This document shows, in pieces, positions 17,686 through 26,630 of a DNA stretch of 64,000 nt. Source of the stretch: Hymenobacter aranciens (GTDB lineage Bacteria; Bacteroidota; Bacteroidia; Cytophagales; Hymenobacteraceae); NCBI RefSeq assembly GCF_030580865.1, contig NZ_JAUQSY010000013.1:62001-126000 (forward strand). The letters run 5' to 3'. The translations under genes were made by a program, and so were the position numbers. The notes under the pieces are model-generated. The model saw nothing but the letters and a program-made list of their open reading frames with translations. It did no database searches and was not told where the DNA came from. Every line of letters starts with the position of its first letter. The stretch's first letter is position 1.

Positions 17686-19224
17686 TTAGACATGAGACAG
17701 TAGACTTTTCGCCGGAACAGCGTCTACAGCCTCATGCCTATTGTATAGGGTCTTACTAAAGGCCTGTTTCCAGTGCTGATAGGCCACCTGGTACTGCGCC
17801 TGCAATTCCGGCTCGGGCGCCAGCGTGAGGATGCGCTCCAGCCCACCGAAGGCCTCGGCCGGGCTGGCAAACACGCCCGCCCCGACGCCCGCGCCGCGCG
17901 CCGCGCCCTGGGCGGCGTCGGTGTCGTAGAGCTCCAGGGTCACGTTGCCGGTGTTCACGAAGGCCTCGCGGAAGACCGGGCTCAGGAACATGTTGGCGCG
18001 GCCGGCGCGCACGGTAGTCACCTGCACGCCCATTTGGCGCATGATTTCCAGGCCGTAGATGAGGGCGAAAACGATGCCTTCCTGCCCGGCGCGCAGCAGG
18101 TGGGCGCGGCTGTGAATGTTGAAGTTTAGGCCCAGCAGCTCGGCGTCGGTGGGGCGGTTTTCGAGGATGCGCTCGGCGCCATTGCCGAAGGGCAGGAACA
18201 GCAGGCCCCCGGCGCCGATGGGTGCCTCAGCGGCCAGGCGGTTCATCTCGTCGTAGGGCAGCTCGCCCACCATCCGGCGCAACCAGCTGTTGAGGATGCC
18301 GGTGCCGTTCATGCACATCAGCACGCCGTTGCGCGGCGCGGCGGCGGTGTGGTTGACGTGCACGAAGGCATTCACCCGCGAGTGCGGGTCGGAAGTAGGG
18401 GCCTCGGTGATACCGTACACCACGCCCGAAGTGCCGGCGGTGGCGGCGATTTCGCCTGGCTGCAGCACATTGAGGGAGAAGGCATTGTTGGGCTGGTCGC
18501 CGGCGCGGTAGCTCACGGGCGTGCCTTCGGCGAGGCCCAGCTCGTGGGCGGCGGTGGCGCTCAGGCGGGCCTGCACGGCGAAAGTATCCACCACTTCGGG
18601 CAGCAGCGCGGGGCTGATACCGTAGTAGTCAAGTAATTCCTGGGCAATGGCCTGCTCCTTAAAATTCCAGAACACGCCCTCCGAGAGGCCCGACACGGTG
18701 GTTTGAAGCTGGCCGGTGAGGCGGAAGGCGATGTAGTCGCCGGGCAGCTGGATTTTGTGGATTTGGGCGTACACCTCGGGCTCGTTTTCCTGCACCCACA
18801 TCAGCTTGGAGGCGGTGAAATTGCCGGGCGAATTCAGGAAATTTTCGAGGCAATGCGCTTCGCCCAGGGCCTCGAAGGCCTGATTGCCAAGGCCTACGGC
18901 CCGGCTGTCGCACCAGATGATAGCGGGGCGCAGCACCTGGCCGTCGTGGCCGATGAGCACCAGCCCATGCATCTGGTAAGTTATGCCGATGCCGGCCAGC
19001 TGGGCGGGGTCGAAGTCGTGGGCGGCGCGGAGCTCGGCGGTGGCATTCACCACTTCCTGCCACCAACGCTCGGGGTCTTGCTCGGCCCAGCCGGGCTGGG
19101 GTACCTGCATGGCCATTTCCTGGCGCGGTGAGGTGGCGGCGGCCACGCAGCGGCCGGTGTCGGCATCCAGCAGCGCGGCTTTGATGGAGGAGCTACCGAT
19201 GTCGTAGCCAAGGAGGTATTTCAT
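17686..19224 (-). CDS. xylB: Xylulokinase (FGGY family)
   Basis: A 512-residue sugar kinase with the N-terminal phosphate motif LLGYDIGSSSIKAALLD, the substrate segment QMHGLVLIG and IIWCDSRA, and the C-terminal ATPase-fold block ending VRAGRANMFLSPVFREAF. It phosphorylates D-xylulose to xylulose 5-phosphate, which enters the pentose phosphate pathway. The FGGY family has other substrates, but adjacency to xylA (49-base gap) makes xylulose by far the best choice. Confidence 0.95.
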   Translation of the reverse strand: MKYLLGYDIGSSSIKAALLDADTGRCVAAATSPRQEMAMQVPQPGWAEQDPERWWQEVVNATAELRAAHDFDPAQLAGIGITYQMHGLVLIGHDGQVLRPAIIWCDSRAVGLGNQAFEALGEAHCLENFLNSPGNFTASKLMWVQENEPEVYAQIHKIQLPGDYIAFRLTGQLQTTVSGLSEGVFWNFKEQAIAQELLDYYGISPALLPEVVDTFAVQARLSATAAHELGLAEGTPVSYRAGDQPNNAFSLNVLQPGEIAATAGTSGVVYGITEAPTSDPHSRVNAFVHVNHTAAAPRNGVLMCMNGTGILNSWLRRMVGELPYDEMNRLAAEAPIGAGGLLFLPFGNGAERILENRPTDAELLGLNFNIHSRAHLLRAGQEGIVFALIYGLEIMRQMGVQVTTVRAGRANMFLSPVFREAFVNTGNVTLELYDTDAAQGAARGAGVGAGVFASPAEAFGGLERILTLAPEPELQAQYQVAYQHWKQAFSKTLYNRHEAVDAVPAKSLLSHV

Positions 19225-19241
19225 GGTGGTAGAGAGGTTTA

Positions 19242-20558
19242 TTAGACGAGAACGGAAATGGCTTGGGGTTGCGGGGCGGTTGGCACCGGCTGCAGCCGGG
19301 GCGACAGCCAGTGCATCAGGGCCCAGGCCAGCAGGTAGGAGAAGCCGCAGAAACTGAAAATCAGATTGTAGCCGCCCAGCAGGTCGCCCTGGCTTTTGTA
19401 GAGGTCGAGCAAATAGCCCACCAGCAGCGGAAACAACAGGCTGCCAATGGAGCCCGCCATGCCGCCCAGCCCAATCACCGAGCTCACCGACTGCTTCGGA
19501 AACATGTCGGAGGCCAGCGTGAACATATTGGCGCTCCAGGCCTGGTGGGCCGCTGCCGCGAGGCTGATGAGCGCCACCGCCGGCCAGATACCAGTGGCGT
19601 AACGCGCCGCCACGATGGGCACTACCAGCAGCGCGAAGCTCAGCATGGCGGCCTTGCGCGCCCGCGCCACCGGCCAGCCGCGCTTGATGAGGTACGACGA
19701 CAAGTAGCCGCCGCCGATGCTACCCACTGTGGTGGCCGTGTACACGATAACCAATGGCAGGTTCGGCTTTTTCAAATCGAGGTTGAACGTGGTGGCGAAG
19801 TAGGAGGGTAGCCAGAAGAGGAAAAACCACCAGATTGGGTCGGTCAGAAACTTGCCAGTGATGTACACCCAGGTTTGCCGCAGGCGCAACAGCGCGGCCC
19901 AGCTAAAGGATTTTCCCTGAGATTCTTCGACTTCGTTGTCACTGTGAATGTAAGCGAACTCGGCGGCCGAAAGCCGTGCCTGCCGGCTGGGAATTTCGTA
20001 GTAAATCAGCCAGAAAACCAGCCACACGAAGCCAATGGCCCCGGTGATAATAAAGGCTTCCTCCCAGCCGTAAGCGCCCAGCAGCCAGGGCACCATAATG
20101 GGCGCCACCACGGCGCCCACGTTGGCGCCCGAGTTGAAAATGCCGGTGGCCAGGGCCCGCTCTTTCTTCGGAAACCACTCGGCCACGGCCGTGATGGCGG
20201 CCGGGAAATTGCCGGCCTCGCCCAGGCCCAGCAGCGCCCGCACCGCCCCAAAGCCGAAAGTGCTGCCCACGGCGGCGTGCGCCACCGCCGCCACACTCCA
20301 TACTACCAGCGAGATAGTGTAGCCATGCTTCGTGCCGAGACGGCTGATGATTTTGCCAAACAGCAGCAAGCCCACCGCGTAGGCCACCGAAAACGCCACC
20401 ACGATGTGGCTGTAGTCGGTTTCGGTCCAGGCAAAGCGCTGCTCCAGCACGGGCTTGATGAGCCCGATAACCTGCCGGTCGAGGTAGTTGATGGTGGTGG
20501 CGAAGAAGAGCAGCGCCACCACCACCCAGCGGTAACGGCCGATTGGGTTGGGGTTCAT
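19242..20558 (-). CDS. MFS transporter, hexuronate (ExuT-like) type
   Basis: A 438-residue major facilitator with twelve predicted membrane segments. The opening RWVVVALLFFATTINYLDRQVIGLI and the loop GLGEAGNFPAAITAVAEWFPKKERALATGIFNSG are characteristic of the anion:cation symporter branch that contains ExuT and other sugar-acid porters. In a glucuronoxylan locus with uxuA and two alpha-glucuronidases the likely cargo is glucuronate or aldouronic acids; that is inference. It is separated from xylB by 17 bases and from GH3 by a 164-base gap filled by an interspersed repeat. Confidence 0.88.
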   Translation of the reverse strand: MNPNPIGRYRWVVVALLFFATTINYLDRQVIGLIKPVLEQRFAWTETDYSHIVVAFSVAYAVGLLLFGKIISRLGTKHGYTISLVVWSVAAVAHAAVGSTFGFGAVRALLGLGEAGNFPAAITAVAEWFPKKERALATGIFNSGANVGAVVAPIMVPWLLGAYGWEEAFIITGAIGFVWLVFWLIYYEIPSRQARLSAAEFAYIHSDNEVEESQGKSFSWAALLRLRQTWVYITGKFLTDPIWWFFLFWLPSYFATTFNLDLKKPNLPLVIVYTATTVGSIGGGYLSSYLIKRGWPVARARKAAMLSFALLVVPIVAARYATGIWPAVALISLAAAAHQAWSANMFTLASDMFPKQSVSSVIGLGGMAGSIGSLLFPLLVGYLLDLYKSQGDLLGGYNLIFSFCGFSYLLAWALMHWLSPRLQPVPTAPQPQAISVLV

Positions 20559-20590
20559 GGGTTTATAATTTGATTATCGTGCTTGCGTTC

Positions 20591-20723
20591 AACCCCACCC
20601 CCGGCCCCTCCCCTTCGGGAGAGGGTAGCCGGTCATGCGCGGTTAGGCTTTTCTAAAAAATCGTCAGGCTCCCCTCTCCCGAAGGATTCCGCGCATCAAG
20701 CGGCGTGGGCCGGGGGGTGGGGT
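20591..20723. repeat. Interspersed inverted-repeat element (CCCC-GGAGAGGGG family)
   Basis: The left end AACCCCACCCCCGGCCC is mirrored by the right end GGGCCGGGGGGTGGGGTT. Inside, CCTTCGGGAGAGGG is mirrored by CCCTCTCCCGAAGG. The right arm carries about 20 extra bases. The word ATCGTCAGGCTCCCC just left of the right arm recurs at 56766-56780, identifying this as the same family as the elements at 56183 and 56766. The right tip abuts the GH3 stop codon. Confidence 0.75.
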
Positions 20724-22924
20724 TATTTAACTACCAGCGTAGCCGAAGCCATCGGGCTGACCCCCAGAGCCGTGCTACGGGCGCTGGGCAGCGAACCGCC
20801 CACCCATACCTTCACCGGGCCGGTGGGGGCCACGTTCTTGCCTTGGGCATCAATCAGCGCCAGCTGCTCGGGCGTGAGGGTGAACTTGACGGTGGTGCTG
20901 GCGCCCGGCGCGAGGCTCACGCGGCGGAAGCCTTTGAGGGCGAAAAGCGGAGCTTCGATGCCCTTGGTGGCCGAGTGCTGGAGGTAGAGTTGCACTACTT
21001 CGTCGCCGGCCACGGGGCCGGAGTTAGTGATGGTGGCGGTGACTTCTACTGGCTTGTTCTTAGCCACTTTCGGAGCCGAGAGCCTGAGGTTGCTGTAAGC
21101 GAATTTGGTGTAGCTCAAGCCGAAGCCGAAAGGGTACATCGGTTCCGATTCCTGGTAGCGGTAGGTGCGGCCTTTCATGCCGTAGCTTTCGTAGGCGGGC
21201 AGCTGGGCGAGGCTCATGGGGAAGGTGAGGGGCAGGCGGCCCGAGGGCGAAACTTTGCCGAACACCAAGTCAGCCACGGCGTTGCCGCCTTCCTCGCCGG
21301 GGTACCAGGCCAGCAGCACGGCGTCGGACAACTCGTGTACTTCGCTGAGGTTCATGGGCGAGCCGCCGGTGATGATAGTCACGATTTTCTTGGTATTGTC
21401 CTTGCGCAGCTTTTTGAGGTAGTCGAGCTGGTTCTGGGGCAGGTTGTAATCGATGCGGTCGCCGTAGGTGGTGGAAGAAATCGACTCGCCCTCTTCACCC
21501 TCAATCAAACCGTTGATGCCCAGCACCACGAAGGTTACATCGGCCTCGTGCGCCACGTCGGTGGCCCAGTCGATGGGGTTCTGGTTGGCGCGGTCGAGCA
21601 GGGTGCCCTGGCGGTACTGGATTTGGCTGCCGGGGGCTACGCCGCCCACCAGCCCCTCCAGGATGGTGCTCATGCTGGAATTGACGCCGTAGTAGTTGCC
21701 AATCAGGGCCTCCAGGTTGCCGGCGTTGGGGCCGGTCACGAAATACATTGGCAGGTTATTGCGCAGGGGCAGCACGCCGTTGTTTTTCAGCAGCACCATT
21801 GATTTTTGGGCGGCCTCGCGGGCCAAGGCGCGGTGTTCGGGGCTATTCACCGTGGAGGCTGGGATGTTGTCGTAGGGCGAACTGCCCTGCGGGTCGAAGA
21901 GGCCCAGGCGGAAGCGGGTGCGCAGCAGCACCGTGAGGGCGCTATCGAGCTGACTTTCTTTCACCAGGCCCTGTTTCACGGCCTCGGGCAGGTGGGGGTA
22001 TTCGTTGCCGCAATCGAGGCTGACGCCGCTTTTCAGGGCGAGGGCGGCGGCCTGGGCGGGCGTTTTCACCACCTTGTGGCCCTGGTAGAAGTCGGTGATG
22101 GCCCAGCAATCGCTCACGACGTGGCCCTGGAAGCCCCACTCGGTGCGCAACACGTCGCGCAGCAGGTACTTATTGGCGCAGCAGGGCTCGCCGTTGGTGC
22201 TGTTGTAGGCGCACATTACGGCCTCCACCTTGGCCTCCTGCACCAGCGCCTGGAAGGCGGGCAGGTAGGTTTCGCGCAGGTCGTGGGGCGTGGCCTGGGC
22301 GTTGAACTCGTGGCGCAGGCGCTCGGGGCCGCTGTGCACGGCGAAGTGCTTGGCGCAGGCTGCCACTTTTAGGTGCTGCGGGTCAGGGCCTTGCAGGCCG
22401 CGCACGAAGGCCACGCCCAGGCGCGAGGTCAGGTAGGGGTCTTCGCCGTAGGTTTCCTGGCCCCGGCCCCAGCGCGGGTCGCGGAAGATGTTGATGTTGG
22501 GCGTCCAGAAGGTGAGGCCGCCGTAGCGCAGGCGGTGATTCTGGGCGGCGGCCACGTTGTACATGGCCCGGGCCTCGTCCGAAATGGCCGTTGACACACG
22601 CAGGGCCAGGCCGTCGTCGAAGCTGGCACCCAGGCCGATGGCCTGTGGAAACACCGTGGCCTGCCCGGCCCGGCCCACGCCGTGCAGGGCCTCATTCCAC
22701 CAGTTGTAGGCCGGCACGCCCAGGCGCTCGATGGCGTGGGTATCGTGCATCAGTTGGTCGGCCTTTTCAGCCAGCGTCAGCTTCGAAATCAGGTCTTTGA
22801 CGCGGGCATCGAGCGGCTGGCGCGGGTCGCGGAACACGGGCGTGGTCTGGGCCTGGGCGGCGGGCGTAAGGCTCAGCGCGAGCAGGGCCAACGCGGGGAG
22901 GAGCTTGCGGGAATTAAAAGTCAT
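20723..22924 (-). CDS. GH3 beta-xylosidase/beta-glucosidase
   Basis: A 733-residue exported GH3 enzyme (signal peptide ending TPAAQA). The substrate loop YNWWNEALHGVGRAG and TFWTPNINIFRDPRWGRGQETYGEDP match the plant/fungal beta-xylosidase-like branch of GH3. The nucleophile Asp is in GHVVSDCWAI, followed by the GH3 C-terminal domain and a fibronectin III-like domain (FGFGLSYTKFAYSNLRLS onward). It would release xylose from xylo-oligosaccharides in the periplasm. Its ATG overlaps the end of the upstream esterase gene by 11 bases, implying translational coupling. The stop TAA lies at the edge of the interspersed repeat. Confidence 0.93.
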   Translation of the reverse strand: MTFNSRKLLPALALLALSLTPAAQAQTTPVFRDPRQPLDARVKDLISKLTLAEKADQLMHDTHAIERLGVPAYNWWNEALHGVGRAGQATVFPQAIGLGASFDDGLALRVSTAISDEARAMYNVAAAQNHRLRYGGLTFWTPNINIFRDPRWGRGQETYGEDPYLTSRLGVAFVRGLQGPDPQHLKVAACAKHFAVHSGPERLRHEFNAQATPHDLRETYLPAFQALVQEAKVEAVMCAYNSTNGEPCCANKYLLRDVLRTEWGFQGHVVSDCWAITDFYQGHKVVKTPAQAAALALKSGVSLDCGNEYPHLPEAVKQGLVKESQLDSALTVLLRTRFRLGLFDPQGSSPYDNIPASTVNSPEHRALAREAAQKSMVLLKNNGVLPLRNNLPMYFVTGPNAGNLEALIGNYYGVNSSMSTILEGLVGGVAPGSQIQYRQGTLLDRANQNPIDWATDVAHEADVTFVVLGINGLIEGEEGESISSTTYGDRIDYNLPQNQLDYLKKLRKDNTKKIVTIITGGSPMNLSEVHELSDAVLLAWYPGEEGGNAVADLVFGKVSPSGRLPLTFPMSLAQLPAYESYGMKGRTYRYQESEPMYPFGFGLSYTKFAYSNLRLSAPKVAKNKPVEVTATITNSGPVAGDEVVQLYLQHSATKGIEAPLFALKGFRRVSLAPGASTTVKFTLTPEQLALIDAQGKNVAPTGPVKVWVGGSLPSARSTALGVSPMASATLVVK

Positions 22925-24899
22925 CGGTGCGGAATGGCGAGGCGGGTAGTCCCTCGCGGTTAGTGAGATTGGAGTCGGTGGGATTGTCGGCCCAGGCGTA
23001 GCGCACGGCTACGGGCGTGGGCACTTGGTCGCTCCAGACCAGGATTTTATCTTTTTCAATGCGGGCCTGGGCGGGCACGAAGCGGCGGTCGGCCCCGGCG
23101 ATGGTGAAGCCGGCTAGTGGGGCGTTGCCTTTGGTCAGCAGACCATTGGCGGGATTAGAAAATTGCAGAACGATTTTATTGCCAGTGGTTTGGGTCGAAT
23201 GGTAGAGCGGTCCGGCGGCTACCACCTGCTGGTCGCCATACGCCACCTGGCGGGCGGCCAGGGCCAGGCGGTGGCCCACAGTCTGCTTGTCGAGGGGGTG
23301 AATGTCGTTCCACTCGCCTGTGTCGGTGATGACGGCCATGCCGGTGTGCGGCAGGGCCAGCAGGCGGCGCTGGGCGTCGCGCACGGCGGCCCAGCTGCTT
23401 TCGCCGGGCTCCTTTTTGGCGGCCATGAAGTTGGCCAGCTGCACGTAGAGGAAGGGCAGCTTGGGCTGCTGAAACTGCGTCCGCCAGTCGGCAATGAGGC
23501 TGGTCATCAGTGCCTGGTAGTCGGCCGGGTTCTTGGTATTCGACTCGCCCTGATACCACAGCACGCCTTTCAGCGCGTAGGGCAGCAGCGGCGCAATCAG
23601 GCCGTTGTAAAGCCCGCCGGGCTGGTAATGGAACGTGGTGGTAGCGGGCGTGAGCGGCAACGTGGCGCCCAACCGGTATTGCCAAGCACCGCGCAAGTCC
23701 AGCGTCTGGCCGCCAGCCGTGAGCTGGTAATTCTTGTCAAGCGTAAAGCCGCCGCGTCCCGAGTTGCTGATGAGGCGCACCGTGATGATGTTCTTCCCCG
23801 CTTTGAGCACGCCCGGCCCGAAGTCGTACTTGCGCGGCGGGTATTGATATCCGGTTGTGCCCACCAGCTGGCCGTTGAAGTAAGTCGAGTCCGCATCCAC
23901 CAGCGTGCCCAACTCCAGGCGGCCGGGCTGGCCCGCTAGGGTGGCCGGCAGGTCAATTTCCTTGCGAAACCAGACCACGCCGTTCACCGCGCCCAGGGGC
24001 GTTTGGTCGGCCCAGTAGCCGGGCACGTTCATCGTGGCCCAGCCGCTGGCGTCGTAGCCGGGGGACGACCATCTCGTTTGGCCGGGCGCTTCGCCCAGGT
24101 CGGCGCGGTGCAGCTGCTTATACCAGTCGGTTACGGCGGCGTTTTCGCGCTGCTTAATGCTGGCAACCAAAGCGCTGTCCTGGTAAGGCGCGCTTTGCTG
24201 CTCGTATTTTGGAAACTGTTTCAACGCCCCGGCGCTCAGCCAGGCTTCGGCGGGGGAGCCACCTACGGCATTGCGTATTAGGCCGACGGGCACCTGGTAT
24301 TGGGCGCTGATTTCCCGGGCGAAGAAGTAGCCGACGGCGGTGAAATCGAGCACCGTTTGCGGGTCGGCGGCCAGCCAGCGGCCCCCGCTAACGTCGGTCA
24401 GTGGGCGACGGAATTCGTAGCGCAAGGGCACCGCAAACTGCCGGATGCGCGGGTTGGCGGCCTGGGCAATGACTTCGGGGTACTTGTCGCGCACGCGGCG
24501 CATGGGCAGTTCCATGTTCGACTGGCCCGAGCACAGCCATACGTCGCCCACCAGAATGTCTTTTACCGTCAGCTCGTTGCTGGCCTTAATGCTCAGCTCA
24601 AACGGCCCGCCGGCCGACTGCCGGGCCAGCGGGATGCTCCAGCGGCCGGCCGCATCGGCGGTGGCGCGGTAGGTTTTGCCCCGGAAGCGCAGCGTCAGGC
24701 TTTCGCCGGGCGTGGCCCAGCCCCACACGTTTACCTCGGCATCGCGTTGCAGCACCATGCCGTCACTCACCAGGCGGGGGAGGCGCACCGTCGCGGCAGC
24801 TTCCGGGGCCAGCAGCAACAGGCAGGCCAGCGCCGCCAGCCCGGGGATGCCCCCGAGCGGCCGACGCAGTCGCTCCATATTGTTGTCGCTGAAAATCAT
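22914..24899 (-). CDS. SGNH carbohydrate esterase (sialate O-acetylesterase family)
   Basis: A 661-residue exported esterase. The catalytic Ser is in WLCSGQSNMELPM, the oxyanion segment is WYQGESNT, and the Asp/His pair is in DIHPLDKQTVGHRL. An inserted beta-galactosidase-like jelly-roll domain (about 280-420) is usual for this family. In xylan loci these proteins deacetylate acetylated xylan, which clears the way for xylanase and glucuronidases. Two ATG starts are possible, 24899 and 24878; the second gives a tidier signal peptide. Three bases separate it from the GH35 gene and it overlaps GH3. Confidence 0.88.
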   Translation of the reverse strand: MIFSDNNMERLRRPLGGIPGLAALACLLLLAPEAAATVRLPRLVSDGMVLQRDAEVNVWGWATPGESLTLRFRGKTYRATADAAGRWSIPLARQSAGGPFELSIKASNELTVKDILVGDVWLCSGQSNMELPMRRVRDKYPEVIAQAANPRIRQFAVPLRYEFRRPLTDVSGGRWLAADPQTVLDFTAVGYFFAREISAQYQVPVGLIRNAVGGSPAEAWLSAGALKQFPKYEQQSAPYQDSALVASIKQRENAAVTDWYKQLHRADLGEAPGQTRWSSPGYDASGWATMNVPGYWADQTPLGAVNGVVWFRKEIDLPATLAGQPGRLELGTLVDADSTYFNGQLVGTTGYQYPPRKYDFGPGVLKAGKNIITVRLISNSGRGGFTLDKNYQLTAGGQTLDLRGAWQYRLGATLPLTPATTTFHYQPGGLYNGLIAPLLPYALKGVLWYQGESNTKNPADYQALMTSLIADWRTQFQQPKLPFLYVQLANFMAAKKEPGESSWAAVRDAQRRLLALPHTGMAVITDTGEWNDIHPLDKQTVGHRLALAARQVAYGDQQVVAAGPLYHSTQTTGNKIVLQFSNPANGLLTKGNAPLAGFTIAGADRRFVPAQARIEKDKILVWSDQVPTPVAVRYAWADNPTDSNLTNREGLPASPFRTDDF

Positions 24900-24902
24900 G
24901 AT

Positions 24903-26531
24903 TTAGTAAGTGTAGAGCTTGATGTGCTGAATGCTGTACTCGCCGCCGGCCACGCGCACGTGGCGGCCCTGGTGGTCCTGGTCGCCGTTCAGGCGGCGGC
25001 CGGGCACCCATTTTTCGCTTTCGAAATGACCTTCGTCCACGCTGATATAGCCGGCGCGCTTGCCCTTGGCGAGCGGCTCGCAAGTGACTACCAGACCGGT
25101 GCCCACGAGGTAAAACTCGTCGGGCGCCACGGCGATGAGCAGGCCGCCGCCGGGGCTCCAGTCGGCCTTTTTGGCGCCCAATGACCAGCCCAGTGTGTAC
25201 TCGTGCCGGGCGGTGAAGCGGTAGTCGCCGAGCGTGGTGGTGCGGGCGGCCGAGTCCTTTTGCAGCAGGAAGCCGCGCACCTGCCCGGCGGGTTGGTACT
25301 TGCCCAGCAACGGCGTTATCTGTTGCAGCAGCTCGTAGGCTTTGCCGATGGGGGCGCCTTTCAGGGTGTCGCTGCCTTCGATAGCGAAAGGCGAGAAGGC
25401 GAGGCAGTTGTAGTGGCCGAAGGCGAAGAAAGCCTTGGCATCCACACCGTCCTCAAAACGATGCTCGGGGATAAAGAGCGGGTTGCCGCCGCGGGTGTAG
25501 AGGTCGCTCCAATGCTCGAAATTGGGGTTGTAGAAGTCAGGGGCCAGCATGTCGAGGGCCGGGGCGCCGGCCAGCCACACGTCCATGAGGTGGGGGAGGG
25601 GGCCGGCGCTGGGGTACTTGCCGGGCGGCACGCCGGGCCGGTTCAGGGCCGCGTTCACGTACATCGGTAGGGGGTAGGCAGCCTTGCCGGCCACGGTCAG
25701 GGCGTTAGTGAACGTGGCGTAGTGCCAGGCCATAAAAACCTCGTCGGCAGCCAGGCTTTTGCCGAAAACTTCTTCCCAGCTGCCCTTGGTTTTGGCGCCC
25801 TGCTTCTGCCAGACGGCGGCAAACTCGGGTTTCAGGTTCTTCTTTTCGCGCTGCAGGTAGCTCAGCAGTTGCGCCGGAACTTGTTGTTTGAAAGCCGCAT
25901 TGGCTAGCGGGTCGTAGCTGCGGGCGGTGGGCAGCATGCCGATTTCATTCTCCACCTGCACCGTGATAACGGTGTGCTGGCCATCCACTTCCTTGAGGTG
26001 CTGCATCAGCCGCACAAAAGCTTTCTGGTCGATTTCGAGGTTGCGCGGCTCGAAGGGCGTCATGATTTCCTGCGGCACGCCGTGGTCATCTTCCACCCGG
26101 GGAAAGCGCTTTAAGTCAGTCTTTACCCAGGCCGGGGCGTAGCACGACATACTGTTTTTCCAGGCGCCGAACCACAACAGTACCAGCTTCATCTGGTGCT
26201 TGCGGGCGTCGCGCAGCAGGTCGTCCACCAGCGTGAAATCGAACTTGCCCTCCGTTGGCTCCATAAGCTCCCAGTACACCGGCGCGATGACCGTGTTCAG
26301 GTGCATGGCCTTCAGCTTGGGCCACACGGACTGCATGTAGACGGTGCTGGAGGCGGTGGAATTGCCCAGCTCGCCGCCCAATATGAAGAAGGGTTTACCA
26401 TCGACCAGCAGCTGCGTGCTGTTACCGGTTTTGACGAGGCGGGGCAGGCTGCTTTGGGCGCGGGTGCCCACAGCAGTCAGCCCAAGCAGGCCGGTTAGCA
26501 AAATACTGCTTAGTAGATGGATAAGCTTCAA
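24903..26531 (-). CDS. GH35 beta-galactosidase-type enzyme with DUF5597 C-terminus
   Basis: A 542-residue exported GH35 enzyme (signal peptide MKLIHLLSSILLTGLLGL, cleavage near TRAQ). The N-terminal segment LVDGKPFFILGGELGNSTAS, FDFTLVDDLLRDARKHQMKLVLLWFGAWKN and the acid/base QVENEIGML fit the GH35 TIM barrel, and the last 150 residues resemble DUF5597. It may remove galactose or arabinopyranose side groups from complex xylan; specificity is not visible. The start codon is TTG (26529-26531): the signal peptide begins right there and no in-frame ATG precedes it. Confidence 0.88.
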   Translation of the reverse strand: MKLIHLLSSILLTGLLGLTAVGTRAQSSLPRLVKTGNSTQLLVDGKPFFILGGELGNSTASSTVYMQSVWPKLKAMHLNTVIAPVYWELMEPTEGKFDFTLVDDLLRDARKHQMKLVLLWFGAWKNSMSCYAPAWVKTDLKRFPRVEDDHGVPQEIMTPFEPRNLEIDQKAFVRLMQHLKEVDGQHTVITVQVENEIGMLPTARSYDPLANAAFKQQVPAQLLSYLQREKKNLKPEFAAVWQKQGAKTKGSWEEVFGKSLAADEVFMAWHYATFTNALTVAGKAAYPLPMYVNAALNRPGVPPGKYPSAGPLPHLMDVWLAGAPALDMLAPDFYNPNFEHWSDLYTRGGNPLFIPEHRFEDGVDAKAFFAFGHYNCLAFSPFAIEGSDTLKGAPIGKAYELLQQITPLLGKYQPAGQVRGFLLQKDSAARTTTLGDYRFTARHEYTLGWSLGAKKADWSPGGGLLIAVAPDEFYLVGTGLVVTCEPLAKGKRAGYISVDEGHFESEKWVPGRRLNGDQDHQGRHVRVAGGEYSIQHIKLYTY

Positions 26532-26584
26532 GGCGAAAGGGGGAATAGCAGGTTGAAAAATGGCCCGATACGGGCAATGGAGCA

Positions 26585-26617
26585 GTCCGCCGGACTACCG
26601 GAGCATGTCCGGCGGAC
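26585..26617 (-). other. Intercistronic stem-loop after susD
   Basis: Perfect 10-bp stem GTCCGCCGGA / TCCGGCGGAC with a 13-base loop in the gap between susD and the GH35 gene. No T-run follows, so it is more likely an RNA-stabilising or processing hairpin than a terminator. Confidence 0.55.
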
Positions 26618-26630
26618 GTCCATTCATAGC

